Origin: Paludisphaera mucosa
GTDB taxonomy: Bacteria > Planctomycetota > Planctomycetia > Isosphaerales > Isosphaeraceae
DNA length: 64,000 nt
Direction of reading: 5' to 3'
Assembly (NCBI RefSeq): GCF_029589435.1
Contig: NZ_JARRAG010000001.1
Coordinates: forward strand, 1,540,808 to 1,604,807
The number at the start of each line of letters is the position of its first letter. Positions within the stretch are counted from its first letter, which is position 1. The notes beneath the pieces were generated by a model that saw only the letters and a program-made list of their open reading frames with translations, made no database searches and had not been told where the DNA came from. Of the stretch, positions 26,161-34,752 are shown piece after piece. Both the position numbers and the translations under genes were made by a program.

Positions 26161-27858
26161 GTGAACGTTTACCTCCTGGATTACCGAGACTTCTGGTGCG
26201 TCGCCCCGGCCCTCGCGTTGGCCTTCTGGGGCTTCGTCGTCGTCGCCGCCGACCTGGCCCGATTCCATCGTCTCGACGCAGCGGCCCGACGGCTCGCCCT
26301 CGGCCGATTGACGCTGACGGGCGTCGGAATCGCGCTGGGGTTCGCGTCGATCCTCCTCGGGATCGACTCGCTGGCCCAGTCGGACTCCCCTCGACTCGAG
26401 TGGATCTTCGGGCCTTCGCTCGGGACGTATTTCGCCCGGACGGACGGGTTGATCTTCGTGGGAACCCTGGCGCGGGGGCTGCCCACCGACGTCCTCAACG
26501 TCCTGTTCCTGGTCCTGCTGGGGATGGTCGTCTGGATGTCGACCGCTTACGCGTTCACGGACGACCTGGGCGAATACTTCGCGCTCCTGCTCTGGGCCAC
26601 GGTCGGCATGATGCTGCTGGCCGCCTCGGAGGAGTTGGCGACCCTGTTCATCGCGCTCGAGACGATGACGATCTGCCTCTATCTCATGGCCGGCTTCGAG
26701 AAGACGAGGCGACGCTCGCCCGAAGCGGGGCTCAAGTATTTCGTGTACGGCTCGGTCTCCTCGGCCCTCTTCCTCTACGGTTTGAGCTTCGTCTACGGCC
26801 TGACCGGGACGACCTATTTCGACGCCGTCGGCCGTGTTTTGATGTCCGGCCCCAGCCCCGCGGGCCTGGCGGGGAACCTGGTCGGCGGGGCGGCGCTGCT
26901 ACTGATGCTGGTCGGCTTCGGCTTCAAGATTGCGGCCGTGCCGTTCCACTCGTGGGCCCCGGACGTCTATGAAGGGGCGCCGGCACCGGTGGCGGCCTGG
27001 ATCGCCACGGGCTCGAAGATCGCCAGCTTCGTCGCCCTGTTGAAGGTCTTCCTCCACGCCCTGGGCGGCTGGTCGCACCCGTCGAAGGAAGTGATGGGTC
27101 CCGGCTGGCTGGGGGTCGTGATCGTGATGGCCGCGGCGACGATGACCTACGGCAACTTCGCGGCCCTCGCACAGAAGAACTTCAAAAGGATGCTCGCCTA
27201 CTCGTCGATCGCGCACGCCGGATACCTGCTCGTGGGCGTCGCGGCGGCGAGCGTCTCGGCCGAAGGGCCCTCGGCGGCCGGGGCCGTCCTTTACTACCTG
27301 GTGGTCTACGCCTTCGCGAACGTCGGCGCGTTCGCGGTCGCGGCCTGGCTGGCCCGCGATCGCGGCGACGATACGATCGGCGACCTCGACGGATTGAGTC
27401 GTCGGTCGCCCATCCTGGCGCTTTGCATCGTGGTGCTGATGCTCTCGCTTATCGGAGTGCCGCCGTTCGGAGGGTTCTTCGGCAAGCTCTACATCTTCAT
27501 GGAGGCGCTCCGCCAGGGGCCGTCCGGCAGCCGGATCGTGCTGACCTGGCTGGTCGCCCTGGGCCTGTTCAACTCGGTGGTCTCGGCCTTTTATTACGTC
27601 CGGGTGCTGAAAGCGATCTATCTGCGTGAGCCGAAGGGCAAGCCCCTCCAACCGGCTGAAGCAGCACTGGCCTGGCCGATCGCGCTGTCGGCCGTCGTCG
27701 TGACCGCGTTGGGAGTCGCGCCTGGGCCGCTGGTCGACGTCATGAAATCGATCGCCCAGCCGATGCTGACCGCGGCGAGACTTGAGACCCCGGCCGCGGC
27801 GGCCGCCGACGTCCGACCACGACCCGTCGCCTGGGCCCCCCCATCACGAACCGAATGA
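26161..27858 (+). CDS. nuoN: NADH-quinone oxidoreductase subunit N
   Basis: This is a 565-residue antiporter-like proton-pumping subunit with about 14 helices. Key segments are EELATLFIALETMTICLYLM (helix 5 Glu), GFGFKIAAVPFHSWAPDVYE (helix 7 Lys and the discontinuous helix), NFKRMLAYSSIAHAGYLL (helix 8-9) and GVPPFGGFFGKLYIF (helix 12 Lys). These features point to NuoN rather than NuoL or NuoM. A GTG start at 26161 follows GAAGGA at a good distance. Because nuoL and nuoM are missing from the locus, two of the three antiporter-like pumps must be encoded elsewhere or be absent. Confidence 0.94.
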   Translation: MNVYLLDYRDFWCVAPALALAFWGFVVVAADLARFHRLDAAARRLALGRLTLTGVGIALGFASILLGIDSLAQSDSPRLEWIFGPSLGTYFARTDGLIFVGTLARGLPTDVLNVLFLVLLGMVVWMSTAYAFTDDLGEYFALLLWATVGMMLLAASEELATLFIALETMTICLYLMAGFEKTRRRSPEAGLKYFVYGSVSSALFLYGLSFVYGLTGTTYFDAVGRVLMSGPSPAGLAGNLVGGAALLLMLVGFGFKIAAVPFHSWAPDVYEGAPAPVAAWIATGSKIASFVALLKVFLHALGGWSHPSKEVMGPGWLGVVIVMAAATMTYGNFAALAQKNFKRMLAYSSIAHAGYLLVGVAAASVSAEGPSAAGAVLYYLVVYAFANVGAFAVAAWLARDRGDDTIGDLDGLSRRSPILALCIVVLMLSLIGVPPFGGFFGKLYIFMEALRQGPSGSRIVLTWLVALGLFNSVVSAFYYVRVLKAIYLREPKGKPLQPAEAALAWPIALSAVVVTALGVAPGPLVDVMKSIAQPMLTAARLETPAAAAADVRPRPVAWAPPSRTE

Positions 27859-27870
27859 GACGTCGCGGCC

Positions 27871-28275
27871 ATGGCCATCATCAACACGTTCCAGAAATGC
27901 CTGGAGAGTCCTTACCTCGTTGCGGATCCCGAGGCCTCGGCGCGAATCGGCGAGCTGCTGGCCAAGGCCGCCGACCGACTCGAAGCCGCGGCGAACATCC
28001 ACGAATCGGGGCAGGGCGATCCGGCCGACGTGCTCTTCTTCAGTTATGAGTCCATGTTCTGCTGTCTGCGCGCCTTGGTCTATGCCAGGGGGTATCGCGA
28101 GATGGGCCTGCGCTGCCTGCTGCTGGCGTGCGAGTCGCTCTACGTCGAGTCGGGCGACCTGGACGCCGAGCATCTGCGGCGGTTCGAACAGGCCCAGCGG
28201 CTGAAGCCGACGCCCGCCGAGGCCGTGGCGTACGCATCGGCCTTCGTGAAGCGCGTCCTCGAACTGATAGGCTGA
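27871..28275 (+). CDS. Small all-helical protein at the end of the nuo operon, HEPN-like
   Basis: This 134-residue protein is predicted to be entirely alpha-helical. The central helices read FFSYESMFCCLRALVYARGY and GLRCLLLACESLYVESGDL, which recall the HEPN four-helix bundle, but the RxxxxH catalytic motif of RNase-type HEPN proteins is not seen. It has four cysteines, two adjacent. It starts 12 bases after nuoN, so it should be co-transcribed with complex I genes. The function is unknown, and the HEPN assignment is tentative. Confidence 0.65.
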   Translation: MAIINTFQKCLESPYLVADPEASARIGELLAKAADRLEAAANIHESGQGDPADVLFFSYESMFCCLRALVYARGYREMGLRCLLLACESLYVESGDLDAEHLRRFEQAQRLKPTPAEAVAYASAFVKRVLELIG

Positions 28276-28290
28276 GCTGGGATTGCTCAG
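28272..28290. terminator. Small hairpin across the convergent stop codons
   Basis: CTGAGC (28272-28277) pairs with GCTCAG (28285-28290) around a 7-base loop. It overlaps both the stop of the 134-aa gene and the stop of the minus-strand oxidoreductase gene, which are only 11 bases apart. The stem is only six base pairs, so it is a weak candidate. Confidence 0.3.
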
Positions 28291-29450
28291 GAAACCGGCG
28301 TATGACCGGCCGTTTCGTCGATCGTCACGAGCCGACCTTCGTCGACGGCCTTTCGGACGAGCAGCCCGGTGAGCGTGGCGGCGCGGGCCTCCTGGAGCGT
28401 GACCGGCGGCGGAGTGGGGCCATCGGAGCGGACGGCGGCCAGGAAGGCCTCGATGGCAAGCCTCGTGTCGTTGCGAGCGCCGGGCTGGATGGCCCGGCGA
28501 GGGCGGTCGCGATCACGATAAGTGAGCGCGCCGGAACCGAAGTCGAAGCCGCCGTCGACGCCCAGCACGCGGAGGTGGGAGCCGGTGAAGTTCTCGTCGG
28601 CCGGGGCGATGTAGCTCTGCACGAACGAGGCCCGGAAGCCGTCGGCCCATGCGAGTTCGACCCCGTAATGGTCGGTGACGTCGCGCCCGGGGTCTTGTCT
28701 GGCGAAAAGCCCGCGTCGGCCCCAGCCGGAGGCCGAGACCGGGGGCGAGCCGTGGATCCAGTTCAAGACGTCCCAGATGTGGACGGCCTGCTCGACCATG
28801 AAGTCGCCCGAGCGGCGGCGGCTGCCGAGCCAGCCGTCGTGGCCGGTGAGCGGGCCGTTGCTGCTCGTCCAGGAGGCTCGGGCCTCGATCAAGGGTCCTA
28901 GTCCGCCGGACCGGATCAGGGCGACGCCTTCTTGAAACCGTGGGTTCGACCGTCGCTGAAAGCCGACATGCACGACGACGCCCGTAGCCCGGCCGGATTC
29001 CGCGATCAGGCGATCGCAGCCCTCCACGGTGATCGCCAGCGGCTTTTCGGCGTAGAGATGCTTGTTGGCCTTGATGGCCTCGGTCGAGATTCTCTCGTGG
29101 AGGTCGCACGGCACGGCCACGACGATCGCATCGACGTCGCCTCGCTCCAGGACCCGCGCGGGGTCGGCGACGGATTCCGGTCGGCGGCCCGAGGCTTTTT
29201 CGACGACGCCCTCGCCGCGAGCCCGGTGACGGGACTCGGGATCGCAGACGACCGGCACGACAACCCCTGGGAGTTCGAGGAGCGTACGCAGCAGGGTCGT
29301 TCCGCGGCCTCCGACGCCGATCAGCCCCACGCGGATCGGCCCGACCGCTGAGCCCGCGGCCGCGGCCTGCGCCGCCGGCCCCTGAGTCAGGGCCAGGCTG
29401 GCCGCCGAGCAGCCGAGGAATCGGCGCCGATTGAGGGCGATCGGGGGCAT
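28287..29450 (-). CDS. Gfo/Idh/MocA-family oxidoreductase, Tat-exported
   Basis: This 387-residue NAD(P)-dependent oxidoreductase carries a twin-arginine signal (NRRRFLGCSAASLALTQG). The Rossmann domain begins IRVGLIGVGGRGTTLL, and the EKP motif (YAEKPLAI) contains the active-site Lys. The C-terminal alpha/beta domain has the usual substrate sheet, with GDFMVEQAVHIWDVLNW. Tat export suggests it acts in the periplasm with a tightly bound cofactor on sugars or cyclitols, a class that is very numerous in planctomycetes. I use ATG 29450 since GGAG lies ten bases upstream. It is convergent with the nuo operon. Confidence 0.9.
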   Translation of the reverse strand: MPPIALNRRRFLGCSAASLALTQGPAAQAAAAGSAVGPIRVGLIGVGGRGTTLLRTLLELPGVVVPVVCDPESRHRARGEGVVEKASGRRPESVADPARVLERGDVDAIVVAVPCDLHERISTEAIKANKHLYAEKPLAITVEGCDRLIAESGRATGVVVHVGFQRRSNPRFQEGVALIRSGGLGPLIEARASWTSSNGPLTGHDGWLGSRRRSGDFMVEQAVHIWDVLNWIHGSPPVSASGWGRRGLFARQDPGRDVTDHYGVELAWADGFRASFVQSYIAPADENFTGSHLRVLGVDGGFDFGSGALTYRDRDRPRRAIQPGARNDTRLAIEAFLAAVRSDGPTPPPVTLQEARAATLTGLLVRKAVDEGRLVTIDETAGHTPVS

Positions 29451-29544
29451 GAGGCGCAAACTCCGGTCGGGATCGGGGACTTGAAGCGACTCAGCTCATT
29501 CTATCCCTCGCACGCCGTATCCGCGAACCATTCCCGCTTTCGGC

Positions 29545-30042
29545 TCAGCGGTTCAACCAGAAGATCGCCCCGTTCAGGCTGCCGGCGTACGTCACCCAGA
29601 GTAGGTAAGGGGCCATCAGAACGGCGGCAACCCGGTCGATCCTCACGAAGGCGACGAGCGTGGCGAGGATCACGAGCCACATCGAGATCAACTCGACGAA
29701 CGCCAGGCCGGTGTCGTGCATCCCGAAGAAGAGCCAGGACCAGGCCGCGTTGAGCAGGAGTTGGAAGAGCCAGCAGCCCAGTGCGTTCTTCCGCGCTTCG
29801 GGATCGGCGTCGACTCGTCTCCACACCCGCCAGGCCGCGACCGACATCAGCAGGTAGAGGGTCGTCCAGGCCGGCCCGAAGACCCAGTTGGGCGGGGTCC
29901 AGGAGGGTTTGCGGACTTGGGCGTACCAGGAATCAATGTTCGGGATCGTCGCCCACGAACCGATCCCCGCCGCCGCGGCCGTGAGGGCCAGGAAGCCCAG
30001 CAGTCCTAGGAATTGGACGACCAGCGATCGTTTCCCCGACAC
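29545..30042 (-). CDS. tspO: TspO/MBR family protein
   Basis: This is a 165-residue five-helix membrane protein of the translocator-protein family. Hallmarks are IPNIDSWYAQVRKPSWTPPN (the loop after helix 1), FGPAWTTLYLLMSVAAW, and LLNAAWSWLFFGMHD. These proteins bind porphyrins, and in some bacteria they modulate photosynthesis or stress gene expression. I choose GTG 30042 because GGGGAG stands seven bases upstream and the length then equals the family norm; an extension upstream to 30159 is Arg-rich and unlikely. It lies between the oxidoreductase and pseudouridine synthase genes. Confidence 0.93.
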   Translation of the reverse strand: MSGKRSLVVQFLGLLGFLALTAAAAGIGSWATIPNIDSWYAQVRKPSWTPPNWVFGPAWTTLYLLMSVAAWRVWRRVDADPEARKNALGCWLFQLLLNAAWSWLFFGMHDTGLAFVELISMWLVILATLVAFVRIDRVAAVLMAPYLLWVTYAGSLNGAIFWLNR

Positions 30043-30183
30043 GACTCGTCTCCCCGTTTTTGCGTATCCGGGCCGCCATCGCCCGCCTCGCCGATGGGCG
30101 ATCATCGGTCGCCCGTCACGCGGCGTCAAGCCAGACGAAGCCCAGGTCCTCCTCGCCACGGGTCCTGGAAGTCGGCGACGATC

Positions 30184-31209
30184 TCAGCGCAGTCGCCTCG
30201 TCGGGATTTCCGGCTGCCGGTGGAGGCGAAGTGCGTCGAGGGTCCGGGCCATGTCGGGGGGTAGGGGAGCGCACAGTTCGACGGCGGCTTCGGTCATCGG
30301 ATGGGCGAATCGGAGGGCGTGGGCGTGGAGGGCCTGTCGGTCGATCAGTAGCGAGGCCGGGTCGTCGGCGACGGCGCCGGCAACTTCCAGGTCGGCCAGG
30401 GTGAGACGGTCGCGGCCCGAATACGGCTTGTCGGCGACGATCGGGTGGCCGATGCTGGCCAGGTGGACGCGGATCTGGTGAGTGCGTCCGGTCCTCGGCT
30501 TACAGCGCACCAGGGCGTAACCCCGGAACCGTTCGACGACCTCATAGAACGTAGCGGCCTCGCGACCGCCGTCTTCGATCGTGCGGACGGCCATCCTCTC
30601 GCGGACGATGGGGTGGAAGCCGATGGGGCGCTCGATGTAATCGCTGTCGCGTTCGGGGACGCCGTAGACGATCGCCAGGTATTCCTTGTTGACGGTGCGA
30701 TGCTCGAACTGGAGAGCCAGCCGGCGATGGGCCAGGTCGTTCTTGACAACGACGAGCAGACCGGTGGTGTCGCGATCGAGGCGGTGGACGATGCCCGGCC
30801 GATCCTCACCGGCGACGGTCGAGAGCTGGTCGAAGTGGAACTGGATCGCGTTGACCAGCGTGCCCCGCCAATTGCCGCGCGAGGGATGGGTCACCATGTC
30901 GGCCGGCTTGTTGACGACCGTCAGGTGCTCGTCCTCATAGACGACCTCGATCGGGATTTCTTCGGCCGTCGGGGTCGTGTCATGCAACGGCGGCAGCGAG
31001 AGCTTGACGCGATCGCCGGCCCGGATCTTGTAAGAGGCCCGCACGACGCGGCCGTTGACCTCGACCGCCCCCGCCTCGATGATCCGCTGCAAGACGCTCC
31101 GGGAGTAGTCGATGAATCGGCTGGCCAGGTAGGCGTCGATCCGCTTGCCGTCGGTGCGCGGCTTGACCTCGAACTCCTGGGGCGTCTCCGAAAGCGGCGT
31201 CTCCGTCAT
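30184..31209 (-). CDS. RluA/RluD-family pseudouridine synthase
   Basis: This is a 341-residue RNA-modifying enzyme. An N-terminal S4 RNA-binding domain (RIDAYLASRFIDYSRSVLQR to about residue 80) precedes the catalytic domain. HRLDRDTTGLLVV contains the catalytic Asp. RTGRTHQIRVHLASIGHPIV is the second family motif. The domain order and length match RluD, which makes pseudouridines in helix 69 of 23S rRNA, but target choice cannot be read from sequence. ATG 31209 is preferred over a GTG 18 bases upstream. The membrane protein gene at 31282 lies just upstream on the same strand. Confidence 0.92.
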   Translation of the reverse strand: MTETPLSETPQEFEVKPRTDGKRIDAYLASRFIDYSRSVLQRIIEAGAVEVNGRVVRASYKIRAGDRVKLSLPPLHDTTPTAEEIPIEVVYEDEHLTVVNKPADMVTHPSRGNWRGTLVNAIQFHFDQLSTVAGEDRPGIVHRLDRDTTGLLVVVKNDLAHRRLALQFEHRTVNKEYLAIVYGVPERDSDYIERPIGFHPIVRERMAVRTIEDGGREAATFYEVVERFRGYALVRCKPRTGRTHQIRVHLASIGHPIVADKPYSGRDRLTLADLEVAGAVADDPASLLIDRQALHAHALRFAHPMTEAAVELCAPLPPDMARTLDALRLHRQPEIPTRRLR

Positions 31210-31281
31210 GGTCGGGCCGTGGATCACTCGAAAGAGGCGACGTCGGAGGGATCACGCGAAGCGTGGGCGGGCGGGAAGGGC

Positions 31282-31560
31282 TCAGGACTTCGGAGCCTCG
31301 GGCTTGGGCGCTTCGGCCGGCGCGGGGGCCGGAGCCGCTTCGGCCTTGGGCGCTTCGGACGGCGCTGGGGTCGTTTCCGGCTTGGGAGCCTCGGCCGGGG
31401 CCGCCGGTTCCGGCTTGGGGGCTTCCGACTTGGGTTCCTCGGGCTTTGCGGGCTCGGCCTTGGGCTCCTCGACCTTCGGCGCGGCTTTCGGCTCCTCGGG
31501 CTTCGGCGCGTCCGCCTTGGGGGCCTCGGGCTTGGCGGCGTCCGACGGCGGCGGGGGGAT
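31282..31560 (-). repeat. Low-complexity Pro/Ala/Lys/Glu codon repeats
   Basis: The 3' end of the membrane protein gene repeats short units encoding variants of E-A-P-K-P-E about fifteen times. The units differ in codon choice, so this is an old repeat under protein-level selection and not a recent DNA expansion. Confidence 0.7.
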
Positions 31561-32334
31561 CACCAGCGAGCCGGGAGACACGGCGTCGGTGGGGGGAGCC
31601 GGGACGACGGCCGGGAAGTCGAGCGACTCGGACCCGCCGGGCGGCAAAGATACCTTTGTGGGCTTGTATGCGTACAATTGCTTGTAGAAGTCGGCCGCGT
31701 CGGGCTTCTGGAGGGCGGCGGCGAGCTTCTTCGCCTCGACGGCTTCAGCGGAGTCGGGCCAGGTGTCAGCGACGAACTTGTACTGGTCGACGGCCTTGGG
31801 GAGCTCGTTGCGAGCTTCCAGGGCGCGGGCCTTGCCGAAGGCGGCGGCGACGGCGATCGGCGAATCCTTCGGCTCGCTCTTGCCGAGCTGATCGAATAGA
31901 TCCAGCGCCTTCTTCAGCGTCGGCAGCGCCGCGTCGGAGTTGCTGGGGAGGTCCGAGACGCCCGACGTATAGAGTCGCGAAGCGGCCTGGAGCAGGGCCC
32001 AGGGGGCGGCCGGCGACTGGGGGTTCGCCTTGGCGACCTCGATCTCGTCGTCGGCGGTCCGGGCCTCGTCGAGCTTGCCCCAGACGTTGTTCTGCACGCC
32101 GGTCCGAGCCGCGAAGAGGTTCACGACGACCACAAGGGCGAGGACCGCGGCCGTCACGCCGCCGACCCATCCCCAGAAGCGGGCCGGGTCCTGCATCGCC
32201 CGGTGCACCCAGCGGGCCAGGAGCATCATGTCCTGTTCCGGGTCGTGGATGACCGTCGGCGTCGCGTGCTCGAATTGGTGGCGGGCGGGCGACGCGGCGC
32301 CGGGATTATGATGCGGGGTCGGTTCGTTCTTCAT
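31282..32334 (-). CDS. Membrane-anchored TPR-like protein with Pro/Lys/Glu-rich tail
   Basis: This 350-residue protein has a short cytoplasmic start, one membrane helix (about 53-75), a helical domain with TPR-like periodicity (about 86-215; AFGKARALEARNELPKAVDQYKF) and a 100-residue tail made of variants of EAPKPE. The domain resembles the tetratricopeptide proteins of the YfgM type that sit beside chaperones in other bacteria. The tail could span the periplasm, as in TonB. ATG 32334 follows GAGGTG. It has its own promoter upstream (32408-32437) and lies 72 bases before the RluD-like gene. The function is unknown. Confidence 0.75.
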   Translation of the reverse strand: MKNEPTPHHNPGAASPARHQFEHATPTVIHDPEQDMMLLARWVHRAMQDPARFWGWVGGVTAAVLALVVVVNLFAARTGVQNNVWGKLDEARTADDEIEVAKANPQSPAAPWALLQAASRLYTSGVSDLPSNSDAALPTLKKALDLFDQLGKSEPKDSPIAVAAAFGKARALEARNELPKAVDQYKFVADTWPDSAEAVEAKKLAAALQKPDAADFYKQLYAYKPTKVSLPPGGSESLDFPAVVPAPPTDAVSPGSLVIPPPPSDAAKPEAPKADAPKPEEPKAAPKVEEPKAEPAKPEEPKSEAPKPEPAAPAEAPKPETTPAPSEAPKAEAAPAPAPAEAPKPEAPKS

Positions 32335-32407
32335 CCTGCTCACCTCGCGCCACGGCTCGCGGTCCCCGCGAGACGGACTCCCTCGTTCGGACCTTAAATC
32401 AAACAGA

Positions 32408-32437
32408 ATCTTAGTGTTTCGCCGGCCGGGCGGTCAA
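32408..32437 (-). promoter_or_regulatory. Promoter of the membrane TPR-like gene
   Basis: On the minus strand TTGACC (32437-32432) and TAAGAT (32413-32408) are 18 bases apart. Transcription would start near 32401, about 67 bases before the ATG at 32334. The patch is AT-rich compared with its surroundings. Confidence 0.5.
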
Positions 32438-32579
32438 GCGGACTGCGACCTGGCGCGCAAGTCCGTCGGTCGTGCGGGAAGGAGCCGAACCGGGTTCGAG
32501 GCCGCGTCGGAGATCGTGCAGGAACCGCCGGAAACGTGAAAATTCGGGCTTCCGCTTCGAATCCCCGGGAGACGCCTCT

Positions 32580-34667
32580 ATGATTAGTCGAACCGGGCGT
32601 GCCCAGCGTCTTCTCCCACCCCTTGCGCCGAGGGCGGCCATGATCGTCGCGATACTCTTCAGCGCAGCTGTGGTCCTGCAGCCGACCGACGGCCATGGTC
32701 CCACCGCCGGGGATCTCCAGGACTACCGCGAATCCGCCGCCGAACTAGGCCGCGACGCCGACGCCCATGTGAGGCTGGCCCTCTGGTGCGAGTCCCGCGG
32801 CCTCGCCGCCGAGCGGCTCAAGCACCTGACCAGGGCCGTGCTGATCGATCCCGAGAACCAGGCCGCCCGCGGCCTTCTGGGGATGATCGCCCGCGACGGG
32901 AAATGGGTGCGCCCCGAGGACGTCCGATCTAAACTGGAAAACGACCCCCGCGCCCAAGCGTTGCTGCGAGAATACCTGGAACGCCGGACTTCTTCCCCCG
33001 ATACGGCCGAAGCCCACCACCGTTTGGCCCGATGGTGCAACCAGAACGGGCTCGACGCCCAGGCCTCGGCGCACTACCAGGCGGTGGTGCGGCTGGAGCC
33101 CACGCGCGAATCGGTCTGGAAGAAACTCGGCTACCGACGATCCGACGGGCGTTGGGCGCGTCCGGAAGACTTGAGGGTTGAGAAGGCCGAGGCCGAGGCT
33201 CGCCGCCTCGCCGTCCGCCGCTGGAAGCCGATCCTGGAGAAGCTCCGCGACCAGTGCACGGCCAAGGATCCGCAAACTCGTGCGAAGGCCGCTTCGGCCC
33301 TCGACGCGATCGCCGAAGCGTCCGCCGTGCCGACGCTCTGGGCCGTGTTCGTCCGCGACGACGCCCGCCTTCAGCGTCGCCTCGCCGAGACCCTCGCTCG
33401 GATCGACGGCCGTTCGGCCTCGCTCGCCCTCGCCGAGCTGGCCGTCTTCAGCCCCATCGCCGAGGTTCGCGGCCTGGCGGCCCAACTGCTCGACCGCCGC
33501 GACCCCCGCGATTACCTCGACCCGCTGCTGGACCTGATCCACAAGCCATTCAAGTATACGGTCAACCCGATCGTCGGGAGCGGTACGCGGGGAGGGCTTT
33601 TCGCGGAGGGCGAGAGCTTTAACATCGAACGCATCTACAACCTTCCCGCGATCGACCCCGCGCGGATGCCGCGGCGCATCTTCACGGATGACATCCCGCT
33701 GCAAGCGGCCGCCCTGCCGTTCCTCCCGGAGGCTCTTTCCTGGGCGTCGGCGGTTCAGGCCCCCACGCCACCGCCGGCCCTGCCTGCCATACCGGGACTC
33801 TCCGGCCCCGCCGCCGGACTCTTGGCCCCCGCCCTCGTCCCCAAGCCCTCGCCGCTGGCTGATCCGCTGGTCCAGTCGGCCGTTCAGCAAGACCAGCAAA
33901 TCGCGATCGCGCTGGAGGAGGATCGCGCCCGTGTCGAGCAGGCCCGACAGCGACTCAGCGAAGACGTCGCGTCGATCGAGCGGCGCAACCGGGCCATCGT
34001 GGACCTCAACGATCGCATCCTCCCGCTGGTGAAAAAGGCCACGGGTCAGGACTTCGGGGACGCCGGCGACTCGTGGAAGGGGTGGTGGTCCGACCAGCTC
34101 GGCTACGCATACCGTTCGTCGCAGTCCGAGACGAAGCCGACCTACACCGAGGTGATCGCTTACGAAGTGCCGAGGCTGACGGTCCAGACGGGATCCTGCT
34201 TCGTCGCCGGAACGCCCGTCCACACGATGGCCGGTCTGGTCCCGATCGAGGCCGTCCGGGTGGGCGACCTCGTGCTCTCTCAGGACGTCCGGACTGGCGC
34301 AGTGACCTACAAGCCGGTCCTGGTCACGCACCACAATCCGCCGGCGGCGACGGTGAAGCTGACGATCGGGGCCGAGACCGTCACGGCGACCGGCATCCAC
34401 CGTTTCTGGCGTGCGAGCTGGGGCTGGACCATGGCGCGCGACCTCAGGGTCGGGGACGTGGTGCGGGTGATGGGGGGAACGCAGCTCGTCGCGGCGATCG
34501 AACCCGGCTTGGCAAGGCCGGTCTACAATCTGGACGTCGCCGACAACCTCGATTTCTTCGTCGGCCGCAACGGTTTCCTCGTCCACGACTTCAGCATCGT
34601 CCGCGAGCCCACCCGCCCGTTCGACGCGGTCGGCGCGACGGGACTTGAGGTCGCCAGCGGGCGCTGA
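32580..34667 (+). CDS. Exported protein with C-terminal HINT (hedgehog/intein) domain
   Basis: This 695-residue protein starts at ATG 32580 (GGGAG upstream) with a membrane-targeting segment (MIVAILFSAAVVL). The N-terminal half is helical with HEAT/TPR-like repeats (CESRGLAAERLKHLTRAVL; later VPTLWAVFVRDDARLQRRLAETL). A Pro-rich middle and a coiled coil (EDRARVEQARQRLSEDVAS) follow. From C540 onwards a HINT domain begins GSCFVAGTPVHTMAG, has the TxxH block TGIHRFW, and ends GRNGFLVHD. HINT domains autocleave in inteins and pre-toxins. Here only about 25 residues follow and the usual terminal Asn is Asp, so release of a toxin is unlikely; self-processing or cholesterol-type ligation remains open. 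Confidence 0.82.
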   Translation: MISRTGRAQRLLPPLAPRAAMIVAILFSAAVVLQPTDGHGPTAGDLQDYRESAAELGRDADAHVRLALWCESRGLAAERLKHLTRAVLIDPENQAARGLLGMIARDGKWVRPEDVRSKLENDPRAQALLREYLERRTSSPDTAEAHHRLARWCNQNGLDAQASAHYQAVVRLEPTRESVWKKLGYRRSDGRWARPEDLRVEKAEAEARRLAVRRWKPILEKLRDQCTAKDPQTRAKAASALDAIAEASAVPTLWAVFVRDDARLQRRLAETLARIDGRSASLALAELAVFSPIAEVRGLAAQLLDRRDPRDYLDPLLDLIHKPFKYTVNPIVGSGTRGGLFAEGESFNIERIYNLPAIDPARMPRRIFTDDIPLQAAALPFLPEALSWASAVQAPTPPPALPAIPGLSGPAAGLLAPALVPKPSPLADPLVQSAVQQDQQIAIALEEDRARVEQARQRLSEDVASIERRNRAIVDLNDRILPLVKKATGQDFGDAGDSWKGWWSDQLGYAYRSSQSETKPTYTEVIAYEVPRLTVQTGSCFVAGTPVHTMAGLVPIEAVRVGDLVLSQDVRTGAVTYKPVLVTHHNPPAATVKLTIGAETVTATGIHRFWRASWGWTMARDLRVGDVVRVMGGTQLVAAIEPGLARPVYNLDVADNLDFFVGRNGFLVHDFSIVREPTRPFDAVGATGLEVASGR

Positions 34668-34752
34668 GGGACGGTGAAATTGACGAGGCGGACGCCGTCG
34701 ACATTGGAGTCGCGGCAGTCCGGGCGCGGGAGAGCCCCCGGGGCCCATCGAG

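Noticed and set aside
31253-31265. Short CACGC-GAA-GCGTG hairpin
   Set aside because: A five-base stem with a three-base loop is expected by chance in this GC-rich DNA and has no T-tract.
31282-31560. Possible CRISPR-like or tandem DNA repeat
   Set aside because: The units are imperfect, codon-phased and have no spacers; they encode a Pro/Lys/Glu tail.
32580-34667. Polymorphic toxin or intein-containing host gene
   Set aside because: Only about 25 residues follow the HINT domain and no extein of a conserved enzyme surrounds it, so neither reading fits.
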